47,776 nucleotides of DNA from Pseudomonadales bacterium. Its GTDB lineage: Bacteria; Pseudomonadota; Gammaproteobacteria; Pseudomonadales; Azotimanducaceae. The position numbers and the translations under genes are program-made. The stretch lies in contig JAJDTI010000183.1 in NCBI GenBank assembly GCA_022827245.1, positions 1 through 47,776 of the forward strand, written 5' to 3'. Below the pieces are notes generated by a model. That model was given only the letters and a program-made list of their open reading frames with translations. It did not search any database and had not been told where the DNA came from. Positions 1 to 9,290 of the stretch are shown here, one piece after another; positions within the stretch are counted from its first letter, which is position 1; each line of letters opens with the position of its first letter.

Positions 1-159
1 GTCGGTCGAAATCCAGCCCTTGAACGCGGGCGCCTGCGGCCGGCCCCTGGCCACCCTGGATTGCCGTCCGGCCACGATCGGATCCTCCTCGTCACGTTGC
101 CGTCAGCGTACACAGTTCCGTGCCGGGATACCGTACTTGCCGCGAGCCCGTCGGGTCCG

Positions 160-679
160 ACACACTGCGCGTTTCGCCGGCCACACAGGCGCAGTTCGTG
201 TGCCAGGCGCGTGGGATACCCCAAATCTCCACCGGCGACATGTTGCGCGCCGCCATTGCCTCCGGGTCCGCCCTCGGGCGCCAGGCCACGATCCCCCAGG
301 CGGAAGCCGTGGTGGATGCGGGGGTCGCCATCGAGTACGTGGTGGAAATCGCCCTCGGCGACGAGGAAATCGTGCGCCGGATCGCCGGGCCCCGCATCCA
401 CGAACCGAGCGGCCGGGTCTACCACGTGGATTTCAACCCACCGCGGGTCGAAGGGTCGAAGGTCGGGACGACGAGACCGGCGAAGCGCTGGTGCAGCGCG
501 AAGACGACCGGGAGGAGACGGTGCGCGGGCGGCTCGCCGTGTATCGCCGCCAGACCGCCCCGCTCGTGGACTTCTACGGCAAGCTCGCGGCGCGTTCGGC
601 GCTCGCCTACCGTTCGGTGGACGGGATGGGCGGCGTCGCCGAGATTCGTGACGAGGTGCTCGCCGCGCTGGGCGCCTGA
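160..679 (+). pseudogene. adk: Decayed adenylate kinase gene
   Basis: Adenylate kinase normally interconverts ATP, ADP and AMP. Two reading frames together spell out recognisable Adk. From about 183 one frame reads [19 protein letters not shown] and, later, [15 protein letters not shown]; the remainder ([18 protein letters not shown] to LAALGA, stop at 679) is in another frame. The change coincides with an 8-bp tandem duplication at 447-462; removing one copy gives a continuous Adk frame. In addition about 39 residues are missing at 287/288, between GRQA and TIPQAEA, which contain the AMP-binding and LLDGFPR region, and the N-terminal P-loop (GAPGAGKG) is not recognisable. The gene therefore cannot make active enzyme. 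Adk lies next to tsaB in Pseudomonas, so this is probably the ancestral position. Adk is essential, so a working copy is expected elsewhere (inference). Confidence 0.85.
447..462 (+). repeat. 8-bp tandem duplication that frameshifts adk
   Basis: The octamer gtcgaagg occurs twice head to tail (447-454 and 455-462). Deleting one copy restores the conserved Adk reading RVEG followed by DDETGEAL, so this duplication is the frame-breaking event. It looks like slipped-strand replication. Confidence 0.85.
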
Positions 680-722
680 CGCTCGCCCGTCGCCCGGTGT
701 GGGAACGGCGTTGGGACCGGCG

Positions 723-1952
723 TCAGAACAGGCGACCGCTTCCCCGTTCGAGCAGCACGATCGACACGGCCTCGTCCGCTGCCAGGTCGCCCCGGTCGCC
801 GGGCACCTCGATCAGGCAGTTGGCGCCGTCGAACGTCGCGAGGCGGTTCGAGCTCTGGTCGCCGGTCGCCGCGACGACGAGTTCTCCGTTCCGGTCGGTG
901 ACGATCCCGCGCTGGTACTCCCGACGTCCGAGGGTGTGGCGCACGTCATGGGCGATCCGCGCGCGCAGGCGCATCGGCGGCTCCGGGACGCCGCCGCCGC
1001 GCCGGACGATGGCGGGCACGACGAACAGCAGGAAGGTCACAATCGTCGACACCGGGTTGCCCGGCAGGCCGAAGAAGTCGGCGCGGCCGATCCTGCCGAC
1101 GGCAAGGGGCTTGCCGGGCTTCAGCGCGATCTTCCAGAAGTCGAGTCGCCCGACCTCGAGCACCGCGTCGCGCACGTAGTCCGCGTCGCCCACGGACACG
1201 CCGCCGCTCGTGACGACGACATCGGCGTCCGCCGCCGCGCGGGCGAGGGCGGCGCGCGTCGCTTCGCGGTCGTCGGGCAGCCGGCCGAGGTCGAGGACCT
1301 CGACCGGCAGGTCGGACATCAGCCGCGCCAGGGCGAACCGGTTGGACTCGTAGATCTGGCCCGGGCCGAGCGTCTCGCCGACCTCGACGAGTTCGTCGCC
1401 CGTCGCGAAGACCGCGACGCGTACGCGCGGCCGGACGGCCACCCTCCCGATGCCGCACGCCGTGAGCCAGCTCAGGCGATAGGCGTCGAGACGCGTGCCG
1501 GCGGCGACCACCCGTTCGCCGCGGGCGATGTCGTGGCCCCGGGTGCGAACGTGCTGTCCGGGACGTGGACGCTCGATGACGACGATCGTGTCGCCTTGCC
1601 GTTCGGTGTCTTCCTGCAGGACGATGGCATCGGCACCCTCCGGGAGCACGGCGCCGGTGAGGATGCGTACCGCGTCCCGGCCCCCGACGCGGATGTCCGA
1701 CGGGCCGCCGGCCACGCTCGCGCCGACGACGCGCATCTCGAACGGGGCGGCGACGTCGAGGTCGCGCGCCGCCACCGCGTAGCCGTCCATGGCGGACGCA
1801 TCGAACGGCGGCAGGTCGACCGGGGCGACGATGTCCTCGGCGGCGAACCGCCCGAGGGCATCGCGCGTCTCCACCGTCTCGGCGCCGGCGAGCGGTTCGA
1901 TCGACGCGATCAGTTTCCGATAAGCTTCTTCGGGGTTCAGCACGATGCCCAT
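723..1952 (-). CDS. moeA: Molybdopterin molybdenumtransferase MoeA
   Basis: MoeA inserts molybdate into adenylylated molybdopterin, the last step of molybdenum cofactor synthesis in the cytoplasm. The protein (409 aa from the ATG at 1952) has the family hallmarks in order: AMDGYA near residue 60, [14 protein letters not shown], the FATGDELVE and GQIYESN segments, [12 protein letters not shown], and [10 protein letters not shown] followed by FGLPGNPVS. Length is normal. The start is not settled: ATG at 1961, ATG at 1952 or GTG at 1943 are all possible. The first two overlap the first codons of tsaB, which points the other way, so each gene's promoter must lie inside the other. moeA sits between the adk remnant and tsaB, apparently interrupting an older adk-tsaB pair. 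Confidence 0.93.
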   Translation of the reverse strand: MGIVLNPEEAYRKLIASIEPLAGAETVETRDALGRFAAEDIVAPVDLPPFDASAMDGYAVAARDLDVAAPFEMRVVGASVAGGPSDIRVGGRDAVRILTGAVLPEGADAIVLQEDTERQGDTIVVIERPRPGQHVRTRGHDIARGERVVAAGTRLDAYRLSWLTACGIGRVAVRPRVRVAVFATGDELVEVGETLGPGQIYESNRFALARLMSDLPVEVLDLGRLPDDREATRAALARAAADADVVVTSGGVSVGDADYVRDAVLEVGRLDFWKIALKPGKPLAVGRIGRADFFGLPGNPVSTIVTFLLFVVPAIVRRGGGVPEPPMRLRARIAHDVRHTLGRREYQRGIVTDRNGELVVAATGDQSSNRLATFDGANCLIEVPGDRGDLAADEAVSIVLLERGSGRLF

Positions 1953-2544
1953 TTTAGCCATCGAGACCACCGGCGCCGCGTGCTCGGTAGCGCTTGCCGA
2001 CGGGGCGCGCCTGCGCGAGGACACGCGTGTCGCACCGCGGCGGCACAACGCCCTCGTGCTCGAGATGATCGACACGCTGCTGGCGTCCGCCGGTGCGGGC
2101 CCGCGTGACCTCGACGCCGTCGCGTTCTCCGCCGGTCCCGGGTCCTTCACCGGCGTGCGCATCGGGGCGGCGGTCGCCCAGGGGATCGCCCTCGGAGGCG
2201 ACGTGCCGGTGGTCCGGGTCCCGACCTCGGCGCTCGTGGCCGAGCAGGTCCGCCGACGCAGCGACGCGCCGGGCGTGGTCACGGTCCGGCCCTCCCGCGC
2301 GGGATGGGTGTACGCCGCGCGGTACGCGTTCGAAGGCGGCGCCGTGGCCTGCGAGGCGTTCGACGAACTGGTGCCGAGCGATGCGGTCCCGCGGGCCCCC
2401 GGCGGCTGGCTCGTTGCGGATCGGGAGGAGCGGCTGCGGGCCGCGCTCCTCGCAGAGCTCGCCGAGGGGATGCCGAGGCTCGATGCCGCCGAGGCCATAC
2501 CGTTCTATGTCGCGGGCGACTCGCCGTGGAAGAAGATGTCCTGA
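1945..2544 (+). CDS. tsaB: tRNA threonylcarbamoyladenosine synthesis protein TsaB
   Basis: TsaB is the non-catalytic partner that binds and stabilises TsaD in the complex making t6A37 on ANN-decoding tRNAs. The 199-residue protein starts with the typical ILAIETT...ACSVAL strand and carries the signature [12 protein letters not shown] near residue 70, followed by AQGIALG. The start at 1945 is fixed by the conserved N-terminus even though it overlaps the 5' end of divergent moeA. Its stop codon shares one base with the ATG of rsmJ (TGATG), so the two are probably translationally coupled. The C-terminal half is less conserved, as is usual for this family. Confidence 0.92.
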   Translation: MPILAIETTGAACSVALADGARLREDTRVAPRRHNALVLEMIDTLLASAGAGPRDLDAVAFSAGPGSFTGVRIGAAVAQGIALGGDVPVVRVPTSALVAEQVRRRSDAPGVVTVRPSRAGWVYAARYAFEGGAVACEAFDELVPSDAVPRAPGGWLVADREERLRAALLAELAEGMPRLDAAEAIPFYVAGDSPWKKMS

Positions 2545-3254
2545 TGCCGCCCGCGGACCCGGCGGCGCGGGCCGCGCGCGTGTTCGTCGAGCCGGGCCAG
2601 GTGTTTCCGGAGCGCCTCGACCGCCTCCTGTCCGAGGGATTCGCACCGACCGCCGCGCAGCCACCGCCGTCCGGGTGGTACCTCGCTCTGGATCGAGACG
2701 GCCTCGTCCTGCGGAACGCAGAGGGGGAGGCGCCCTTCCGGCCCGGTCCGGCCCCGATTGCCAGGGGTCGGGGTCCCATGGCCATCGCGCGCGCCTGCGG
2801 AGCCCGGACTGGCCTGACCGTCCTCGACGCGATGGCGGGCTGGGGCGTCGACGGCCTGGCGTTGGCCACCGCGGGTTGCGCGGTGACCATGACCGAGTCC
2901 CACCCGTTGGTCTTCGCGATGCTGGTCGACCTGCTCGAGGGTCGCGCGCCGCACGTCCCGGTGGAGTTCCAGGATGCGCGCCGACTCATCCCGTCGGGGT
3001 TCGACGTCGTGTACCTCGATCCCATGTTCGAACCGCGCCGCAAGACGGCCCTGCCGGGGAGGCCGATGCAGGTCTTACGCGACCTCGTGGGCCGGGATGC
3101 TCCCGACCTTGAGGAGATTCTCGTCCTGGCGCGCCGGCACGCGGGGGACCGGGTGGTGATGAAGCGGCATGCGCATGCGCGCGCCGTGGGTGTCCCGGAC
3201 TGGCGGATCCCCGGTCGTACGGTGCGCTTCGACGTCTACCGACCGTCGGCCTGA
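2544..3254 (+). CDS. rsmJ: 16S rRNA (guanine1516-N2)-methyltransferase RsmJ
   Basis: RsmJ (YhiQ) methylates G1516 of 16S rRNA using S-adenosylmethionine. Visible family features are GRGPMAIARACG, the SAM-binding loop TVLDAMAGWGVDGLALA, the catalytic VVYLDPMFEPRRKTAL near residues 155-170, and the C-terminal VVMKR. The protein has 236 aa, close to the family size. The N-terminal region is short and divergent compared with E. coli. The ATG overlaps the tsaB stop by one base. The 3' end overlaps the convergent plsB stop by 19 bp. Confidence 0.85.
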   Translation: MPPADPAARAARVFVEPGQVFPERLDRLLSEGFAPTAAQPPPSGWYLALDRDGLVLRNAEGEAPFRPGPAPIARGRGPMAIARACGARTGLTVLDAMAGWGVDGLALATAGCAVTMTESHPLVFAMLVDLLEGRAPHVPVEFQDARRLIPSGFDVVYLDPMFEPRRKTALPGRPMQVLRDLVGRDAPDLEEILVLARRHAGDRVVMKRHAHARAVGVPDWRIPGRTVRFDVYRPSA

Positions 3255-5623
3255 CCGGTCGCGTACGTGGCTTCCGCGGCGAACAGCGCGACCGCCTGGC
3301 GGAACTCGTCGTCGATCACCTGGCGGGCCGCCCGCACGACGGCCGCCACCACCGGCTCGGGACGCAGGCGCCCCGCGTCGCTCGTGACGGCGCCCTGCGC
3401 CACCAGCGCGTCGATGAACTGGCGGAACAGCCCCCGGTCGGAGAACTCGGGCGAGTCGATACCGTGCAGCTTCGACATGCGGGCCGCGAGGACGCCGCAC
3501 TGCGTCTCGAGTTCTGCCCGAGTCACGGGGCCGGCCGCGGTGAGGACGACGCCGACGATGTAGTAACGCTCGATGGTCTCGCGGAGGATGTTGGCTAGCA
3601 TCTTCAGGCGGAATCGCTCGGGCGCCTCCGGTGGGGGCGCCGCGTAGAGGCCGCCGTCGCGCTCGAGGACGAGCCCCGCCGACACCAGGCGGTCGAGCCA
3701 CCACTGCACCGTGTCCGGGGGCGGCTCCGGTAGCAGGAGTTCCTGGCGTACGAAGGGAAAGACGGTCTCGAAGTAGCGGACGAGGTCCGCCGCCCGGGCG
3801 CTGCGGCGGCGGTTGACGAGGAGGCATGCCAACAGGGAGGGCGCCGCGAACACGTGCAGCACGTTGTTCCGGTACCAGGTCATGAGGACGGCGGTCGGAC
3901 GGTCGTGGCCGAGGATGTCGCCGAATGCGCGGCGGTCCCGCTGCAGGAACCCGAGGGTTTCGACCGACGCGACGATCTCGGCGGCGGGGAGGTCGGTCAC
4001 GTGGTGCCGGCATCGCGCCGAGTCCGGTGCGAGCAGGGTCCGCAGGCAGTCGATCTGCTCCGTGAGCAGCCGTTCGTCCATCGCCTGCCTCGGCATGGAC
4101 AGGGTCGCCAGGGCCACCAGGTTGACCGGATTCACCGACGCCGCGGCGTTGACTCGGACCAGCGTCTCGCGGCCGAGGTCCGCGCTCCGGTCTTCGCGTG
4201 CGTCCGCGTAGTCGCCGAGTTCGATCGGTTCACCGAAGTCGATCGCGACACGACCGAAGGACTGCCGCGTGAGCCGCAGGCTCTGCAGGACGCCGCGCAT
4301 CGACTCGCGGCGCTTGGTCGCACCGCGCAGTTCGCGCAGATAGCTGCCGGCCTCGACGACCTTCTCGTAACCGATGTACACCGGCACGATCGCGATCGGA
4401 CGGGGCACGCCCCGGCGCGCGCTCTCGAGGGTCATGCGCAGGAGCCCCGTCCGGGGCCGGAGGAGCCGACCCGTGCGCGATCGACCGCCCTCGACGAAGT
4501 ACTCCACCGAGTGCCCGCGGCGCAGCACCTGGTAGACGTACTCGCTGAAGATCGCCGTGTACAGCCTGTCGTCGTGGAAGGCCCGGCGCATGAAGAACGC
4601 GCCGCCGCGCCGGAGAATGCCCCCGGCGACGGGGATGTTCATGTTCTCGCCGGCGGCGATGTGGGGAATCATGAGCCCGCGATGGAACAGGACATAGGAC
4701 AGCAGCAGGTAGTCCACGTGGGACCGGTGGCTCGGCGCGTAGACGACCGTGTGGGTGTCGGCCACCGCGGCCACACCTTCGATGCCACGCACGTCGATGC
4801 CGGCGTAGATGCGGTTCCAGAACCAGGTCAGCACACGGTTGAGGAAACGGATGGCCGGATAGGACATGTCCGAGGCGATCGAGTCGGCGTAGCGCCGCGC
4901 CAGGCGGCGGGTCTCGGCCCGCTCCGCCTCGGGGTCCTCCTCGATGACCGCGCGGACGGCGCGGCTGGCCAGCACCAGGTCCACCAGCGTCCGGCGATGG
5001 GAGAGGTCGGGCCCCAGGGTGGCGGTCCGCTGATTGCGGAACTTCACGCGCAGGAGGCGGGCGGTGCGCCGCGTCATGCGGTTCTGGTCGAGGCCCGCGT
5101 CGACGATCTCGTGCCACGGCAGGGGGGCCCCGAACCGGGCGACGATGTCGGTGCGATTGAAGAACAGGCTGAGGAAGCGTCGGAACCGCGACGACATCGA
5201 CCAGTCGTCGGAGAACAGCGAGCGCAGGAACGAGCGGTCCTTGTTCGCGGCGCGGCCCCAGAAGACGGACACGGGCACGAGGGTCGCCCGCGCCTCGGGT
5301 TCGGCGAGCAGCCAGCGCTCGAGACGCAGCATGCGCTCGGAGTAGCTGCGCATGGTGTGGCGGCGTCCGATGCCGGCGCCCCGGTTCAGGCAGAAGAAAC
5401 GACGCGCCTCGTCCGCGCCCCCGGCGACGAAGGGGTCGGTGGGGCGGGGGAGGCCGGCGCGCTCGGTCAGGATGTCGACGACCAGGAGGTCCGTCAGGGA
5501 ACGGTGGTCGAGGACGTAGACGGGCGCCTCCCCGATCGCGTCCATGCCGAACGCTTCGGGCCGCGTCAGCCAGCGCACGATCGCGCGGGAGACGCGGAAG
5601 ACCAGCCGTCGAAAGGCCTTCAC
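3236..5623 (-). CDS. plsB: Glycerol-3-phosphate 1-O-acyltransferase PlsB
   Basis: PlsB attaches the first acyl chain to glycerol-3-phosphate at the inner membrane, the committed step of phospholipid synthesis in gammaproteobacteria. The four acyltransferase motifs are present: HRSHVD near residue 300, GAFFMRR, VEYFVEGGRSRTGR near 375 and IPVYIGYE-like IVPVYIGYE. The C-terminal region with LMTWYRNNVLH is also typical. I chose the GTG at 5623 (795 aa), because it begins just before FRRLVF, as in Pseudomonas PlsB, and avoids overlap with gspD. The longer frame from GTG 5680 would overlap gspD by 41 bp. It is the last gene of the dapD-to-plsB run. Confidence 0.93.
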   Translation of the reverse strand: MKAFRRLVFRVSRAIVRWLTRPEAFGMDAIGEAPVYVLDHRSLTDLLVVDILTERAGLPRPTDPFVAGGADEARRFFCLNRGAGIGRRHTMRSYSERMLRLERWLLAEPEARATLVPVSVFWGRAANKDRSFLRSLFSDDWSMSSRFRRFLSLFFNRTDIVARFGAPLPWHEIVDAGLDQNRMTRRTARLLRVKFRNQRTATLGPDLSHRRTLVDLVLASRAVRAVIEEDPEAERAETRRLARRYADSIASDMSYPAIRFLNRVLTWFWNRIYAGIDVRGIEGVAAVADTHTVVYAPSHRSHVDYLLLSYVLFHRGLMIPHIAAGENMNIPVAGGILRRGGAFFMRRAFHDDRLYTAIFSEYVYQVLRRGHSVEYFVEGGRSRTGRLLRPRTGLLRMTLESARRGVPRPIAIVPVYIGYEKVVEAGSYLRELRGATKRRESMRGVLQSLRLTRQSFGRVAIDFGEPIELGDYADAREDRSADLGRETLVRVNAAASVNPVNLVALATLSMPRQAMDERLLTEQIDCLRTLLAPDSARCRHHVTDLPAAEIVASVETLGFLQRDRRAFGDILGHDRPTAVLMTWYRNNVLHVFAAPSLLACLLVNRRRSARAADLVRYFETVFPFVRQELLLPEPPPDTVQWWLDRLVSAGLVLERDGGLYAAPPPEAPERFRLKMLANILRETIERYYIVGVVLTAAGPVTRAELETQCGVLAARMSKLHGIDSPEFSDRGLFRQFIDALVAQGAVTSDAGRLRPEPVVAAVVRAARQVIDDEFRQAVALFAAEATYATGQADGR

Positions 5624-5639
5624 CCCATGCCGTTCCAGA

Positions 5640-7571
5640 CTACCCGTTGCCGCGCCCCTCGTAGAGGTCTTCCGGCGCACGGACGCTGCCTTCGGGCCGG
5701 GCCTCCAGTTGGAACTCGCGGATGCGGTTGTACAGCCGGTCCGTGGTCACGCGCACGTCGGCCTCGCTGCGGAGCACGGTGGGCCGCAGGAACACGAGGA
5801 GGTTGCGCTTCGCCCTGGTCTCGCGGTTGCTGCGAAACAGGCGGCCGACGGCCGGAACGTCCCCGAGCAGCGGCACCTTGCGCCGCGATTCGCGGATGTC
5901 GTCCTGGATCAGTCCGCCGAGGACGATGGTCTGCCCGTCGTCGGCCAGCACCGTGGTGTCGATCTCCCGCTTCTGCGTGATCAGGTCCGCCGCCTCGAGC
6001 CCGCCGCCGCCCGTCAGCCCGGAGTCGACCAGGTTCTCGACCGTCAGCAGGACCTCGAGCCGCACCGAGGAGCCGTCGTGGATGTGCGGCGTCACCGTCA
6101 GCGTGATGCCGATGTCCTGCCGTTGCACCGTGCTGAAGGGGTTGCTGATGCCGTCGGCGGTCGTGGTGAACGAGCCGGAGCGGAACGGGACGTTCTGTCC
6201 CACCAGGTTCTTGGCCTCCTCGTTGTCGAGCGTCAGCACGCTCGGGGCGGACAGGAGGTCGGCGGCGACGTTCGTGGCCAGGGCGTTCAGGACCGCCCCG
6301 AAGGAGATGCCGTCGGGGTCGACCTTGGCCACCGCGATCCCGGGCGTCGTCGTGCTCGTGATCAGGCCGACCCCGTCCACGGTCGTCGCGCCCTCGGGCA
6401 GGGCGCCCGCCAGCAAGGCGTTGACGATCCCGTTCAGGGTCGTGTTGAACGCCGGCACGGACTGCCCGCCCTGGTCGGTGCCGGCGACCTCGACGCCGAG
6501 CGTGAACAGGTCGTCGACCGCGATCTCGGCGATGGCGGCCTCGATCAGCACCTGGGTGCGGCGCACGTCGAGCATGGAGATCAGGTCGAGTATCTCGCCC
6601 ATCGTGCCGGGGTCGGCACGCGCGACGATGGCGTTCAGCGACTCGTCCGGCTGGATGCTGATGTGCAGGCCTTCCTCGGACCCCTCGGTGGTGAAGAGGC
6701 CGTTCAGGATCGTCACCACGTTCTCGGCCTGGGCATGCGCCAGCCGGATCACCTGGGCCGCGTCCGTCGAGGTGGCCGGGACGTCGAGCTTGTCGACCAG
6801 GTCCATGATCACGGCCACCGGCCGCGACTTGCCGCGCAGGATGAGGCTGTTGTTCCGTTCGTTCGCGATGACCTGCACGACCTGCGGCCCCGGCCCGCTC
6901 TCCCCGAGCTGGTCCGGAGCGACCTTCTCCAGAATGGCGACGACGGAGGCCACCCAGGCGTACGTCAGCGGACGTACGACGAACTCCTCCTCGTTCGCGA
7001 CGTCGATCTCCGCGACGATCCGCATGAGCCGTTCTATGTTGTCGGCGTGGTCCGAGAGGATCACCACGTTGGGCTGGGCCACGGCGGCGATGTGTCCGTA
7101 CTGGGGGATGATCGGCCGGAGGATCTTCACCAGTTCCGCCGCGGCCACGTTCTGCGCCGCGATCACCTGGGTCACCATGGCCTGCCGTGCGCCGGAGAGG
7201 CCGTCGTCACCGCCGCCCGTCTGCTTGACGAGGGTGGGGTTCTGGACCACGTGGACGACGTCGCCGACCGCGTAGGCGCCGAAGCCATGCACGCGCAGCA
7301 CCGACAGCAGCAGCTCGTACACGGCGGCGCGGTCGAGTTCGGTGTTGGACACCACCGTCACCGTGCCCTTGATGCGGGGGTCGATGACGAAGGGGCGTCC
7401 GGTGATCTGGGAGACCTGCGTGATGAACTGCCGGATGTCCTGGTCGCGGGCGTTGATCTCCCACGTCGGTTCGGCCGTGGCGGACGGGGTCTCCTGGGCG
7501 TCGGCCACCGGCGTCGCCAGCCATCCGCCGGCGACGATGCACGCCATCGACGCTGCCCGCAGGAATCGCAT
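5640..7571 (-). CDS. gspD: Type II secretion system secretin GspD
   Basis: GspD forms the outer-membrane channel of type II secretion. The 643-residue protein has a signal peptide (about residues 1-25, ending ADA), an N0 domain starting near 36 (WEINARDQDIRQFITQVSQITG), three N1-N3 repeats, and the C-terminal secretin domain containing VPFRSGS, VLGGLIQDD and VPLLGDVPAVGRLFRS. Length matches the family. It follows gspC with a 6-nt gap and precedes plsB by 16 nt. The remaining secretion genes (gspE to gspM) are not in this window, so this is a detached subset of the system. Confidence 0.95.
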   Translation of the reverse strand: MRFLRAASMACIVAGGWLATPVADAQETPSATAEPTWEINARDQDIRQFITQVSQITGRPFVIDPRIKGTVTVVSNTELDRAAVYELLLSVLRVHGFGAYAVGDVVHVVQNPTLVKQTGGGDDGLSGARQAMVTQVIAAQNVAAAELVKILRPIIPQYGHIAAVAQPNVVILSDHADNIERLMRIVAEIDVANEEEFVVRPLTYAWVASVVAILEKVAPDQLGESGPGPQVVQVIANERNNSLILRGKSRPVAVIMDLVDKLDVPATSTDAAQVIRLAHAQAENVVTILNGLFTTEGSEEGLHISIQPDESLNAIVARADPGTMGEILDLISMLDVRRTQVLIEAAIAEIAVDDLFTLGVEVAGTDQGGQSVPAFNTTLNGIVNALLAGALPEGATTVDGVGLITSTTTPGIAVAKVDPDGISFGAVLNALATNVAADLLSAPSVLTLDNEEAKNLVGQNVPFRSGSFTTTADGISNPFSTVQRQDIGITLTVTPHIHDGSSVRLEVLLTVENLVDSGLTGGGGLEAADLITQKREIDTTVLADDGQTIVLGGLIQDDIRESRRKVPLLGDVPAVGRLFRSNRETRAKRNLLVFLRPTVLRSEADVRVTTDRLYNRIREFQLEARPEGSVRAPEDLYEGRGNG

Positions 7572-7577
7572 CGGCTG

Positions 7578-8486
7578 CTACCGCAGGGACGCCTGCACGA
7601 AGAAGCGTCGCTCGCCGCGCTGGACCTCGAGTCGGGCGGCCCCGGCGGCGAGGACGTTGTCGATCTCCATGCGGTCCCTGCGCACGTCGCCGACCGGACG
7701 CCCGTTGACGGAGACGATCACGTCCCCGGCCTGGAGACCGGTCTGTGCCAGTTGCGGCGCGTGGGCGAGCGATCCGACGCGGTAGCCCCGCGTCTCGGAC
7801 GGGGACACGGCCTGCAGGCCGATGTCGCTGAGCACCTGTTCGGGGTTCTCCTGGAGTCGCGTCCGGTAGGCGGCGACCACGGAGCGCGCGGTCTCGGTCT
7901 GGCTGCGGTAGCGCGGCGCATCGCTGGGCGCGGCGTCCGGGAGCGACCGCTCGGGAGTCGGGCGCGCAATCGCGGGTTCCTGCCCGGTGTCACCCGTGCC
8001 GGCCGTCAGGGGCAGGTCGTTGAACCGCAGCGCTTCGCGCACCCCGCCGCGACTGATCACAACGAGGTCGGAGTGCACCTCGGCGAGCCGCGCCCCGCCC
8101 GGGATCGAATCGCCGACCCGATAGATCTCCGCAGCCCGGCCCCCCGTCCCGATGACCGCCACGGAGGCATCGGGATCGCTCGCCTCGAACACGGCCGCAA
8201 GCACGAGATTGAGCCTCGTGTCCGGGGTCCTGTCCAGGGCCGCGGCCGTTGCGTCGCGGGATCCGGGCCGGCCGAAGAGGTGCCATGCGGCGATGCGCTC
8301 GATGTCGACGGCCTGAGTCGCGCCCTGGGGTGTCATCGGCGCGGAGGAGACCCGTTCGGCATCGGGACTCACGGCGAAGAACCACACGCTCTGGGCAAGC
8401 GTGACGGCGATACCGACGACGATCCCTGCGATCGCCAGCACGCGCGCGGGCTCGACGAGTTTCGCGGCCTGATCGAACAATGCCAT
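7578..8486 (-). CDS. gspC: Type II secretion system inner-membrane protein GspC
   Basis: GspC links the inner-membrane platform to the GspD secretin. The protein (302 aa from ATG 8486) shows one N-terminal membrane helix (about residues 15-38), the periplasmic HR region with IAAWHLFG, a variable proline-rich linker around residues 160-190, and a C-terminal PDZ domain (GYRVGSLAHAPQLAQTGLQ, then GDVIVSVNGRPV). A longer frame extends upstream, but its extra residues have no family features and would run into the gap after gspN. The pairing with gspD and gspN supports the call. Confidence 0.9.
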   Translation of the reverse strand: MALFDQAAKLVEPARVLAIAGIVVGIAVTLAQSVWFFAVSPDAERVSSAPMTPQGATQAVDIERIAAWHLFGRPGSRDATAAALDRTPDTRLNLVLAAVFEASDPDASVAVIGTGGRAAEIYRVGDSIPGGARLAEVHSDLVVISRGGVREALRFNDLPLTAGTGDTGQEPAIARPTPERSLPDAAPSDAPRYRSQTETARSVVAAYRTRLQENPEQVLSDIGLQAVSPSETRGYRVGSLAHAPQLAQTGLQAGDVIVSVNGRPVGDVRRDRMEIDNVLAAGAARLEVQRGERRFFVQASLR

Positions 8487-8551
8487 ACCCGGGTCCCTTG
8501 GAGTTCCATTGTAGCCGACGGGGACTCCGGCCGGGACCGAAGCGGCGGTCG

Positions 8552-9283
8552 CTACAGGATCTTCTCGGCCACCTCGATCACCACCGCTTCCGCGGGTCCG
8601 CCGCCCGGCCAGGGCATGCCGACAAGTTCCGTGAACCGCTGGGTGATGCCGATGTGCGCCCACCCCTCCGGGTCCAGCCGGACGCGCACGAGGGGGACGT
8701 CCTCACCGGCGGCGCGGACGGTAAGGACGGGTTCGCCCCCGACGGTGTCGACCCGCCCGTCGAGGGGCGGCAGGTCCGTGCGGAAGTGGCCGCCGGCGAG
8801 ACGGTATCCCACGGGGCCGCCCGTCCAGTGGAGGTTGCCCTCGATCGCCTCGGGAACCAGGTCGTGAGAAGCCCTGGCCTCGAGCCGCGAGATTTCGAGG
8901 GCGCCGCCGACCGCGATGTCGTACGGTGCGAGGGTGCGTTCGATGAGTATGGGGCCGACGCGGCCTGTCGCATCGAAGGCCGTGCCCCCGAAACCGACGT
9001 CGCCCTGGCCGTCGAGGTCGTAGCCGGGGTCCTCGATGCGCCAGTCGAAGCGGAGCCGCCCGTCGAGCAGGCCGGCCGCGTCGAAGGCCCAGGCCAGTCG
9101 GCCGGCCGGCCACCCGTCGAACAGCAGGTTCGCCCGACCGTCCCAGAGCCGCCCCTCGACGCCTGACAGGCGCACCGGCCCCTCGTCGCCGACAGCGACG
9201 CGCACGAGTCCCGCCGGCGCCAGGTAGACCGCGCCGGCCAGGAAGGCCGCGAGGCCGATCGCAATGACATGTGTAGCGCGCAC
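8552..9283 (-). CDS. gspN: Type II secretion system protein GspN
   Basis: GspN is an accessory inner-membrane/periplasmic protein of type II secretion. The 243-residue product has one N-terminal membrane segment (residues 5-24) and the typical pattern of a T2SN domain: GVEGRLWDGRA, then WAFD and DWRIEDPG segments made of beta strands. It starts with GTG at 9283, preceded by a GAGAGG ribosome-binding site, only 7 nt after the dapE stop. gspC follows after 65 nt. GspN is often absent from type II operons, so its presence beside gspC and gspD is a useful marker. Confidence 0.85.
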   Translation of the reverse strand: MRATHVIAIGLAAFLAGAVYLAPAGLVRVAVGDEGPVRLSGVEGRLWDGRANLLFDGWPAGRLAWAFDAAGLLDGRLRFDWRIEDPGYDLDGQGDVGFGGTAFDATGRVGPILIERTLAPYDIAVGGALEISRLEARASHDLVPEAIEGNLHWTGGPVGYRLAGGHFRTDLPPLDGRVDTVGGEPVLTVRAAGEDVPLVRVRLDPEGWAHIGITQRFTELVGMPWPGGGPAEAVVIEVAEKIL

Positions 9284-9290
9284 GCGCCTC

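Noticed and set aside
1-159. A remnant of the Adk N-terminus (RILLV at 79-93)
   Set aside because: Only four or five residues resemble the Adk start, and the frame and spacing do not fit; nothing else is recognisable in this stretch.
447-462. Sequencing error as the cause of the adk frame break
   Set aside because: An exact 8-bp tandem duplication together with an independent 39-codon deletion and a lost P-loop are not typical base-calling errors, though read support could not be checked.
120-2108. A 662-codon open frame on the plus strand
   Set aside because: Its first part is the decayed adk, and the rest is antisense to moeA with arginine- and alanine-rich, low-information sequence typical of GC-rich shadow frames.
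5624-5680. Upstream extension of plsB to GTG 5680
   Set aside because: It would overlap gspD by 41 bp, and the added residues precede the point where Pseudomonas PlsB starts.
5544-8867. A 1107-codon plus-strand frame opposite gspD and gspC
   Set aside because: Composition (histidine-, aspartate- and glycine-rich, no domains) and complete overlap with strongly conserved secretion genes mark it as a shadow.
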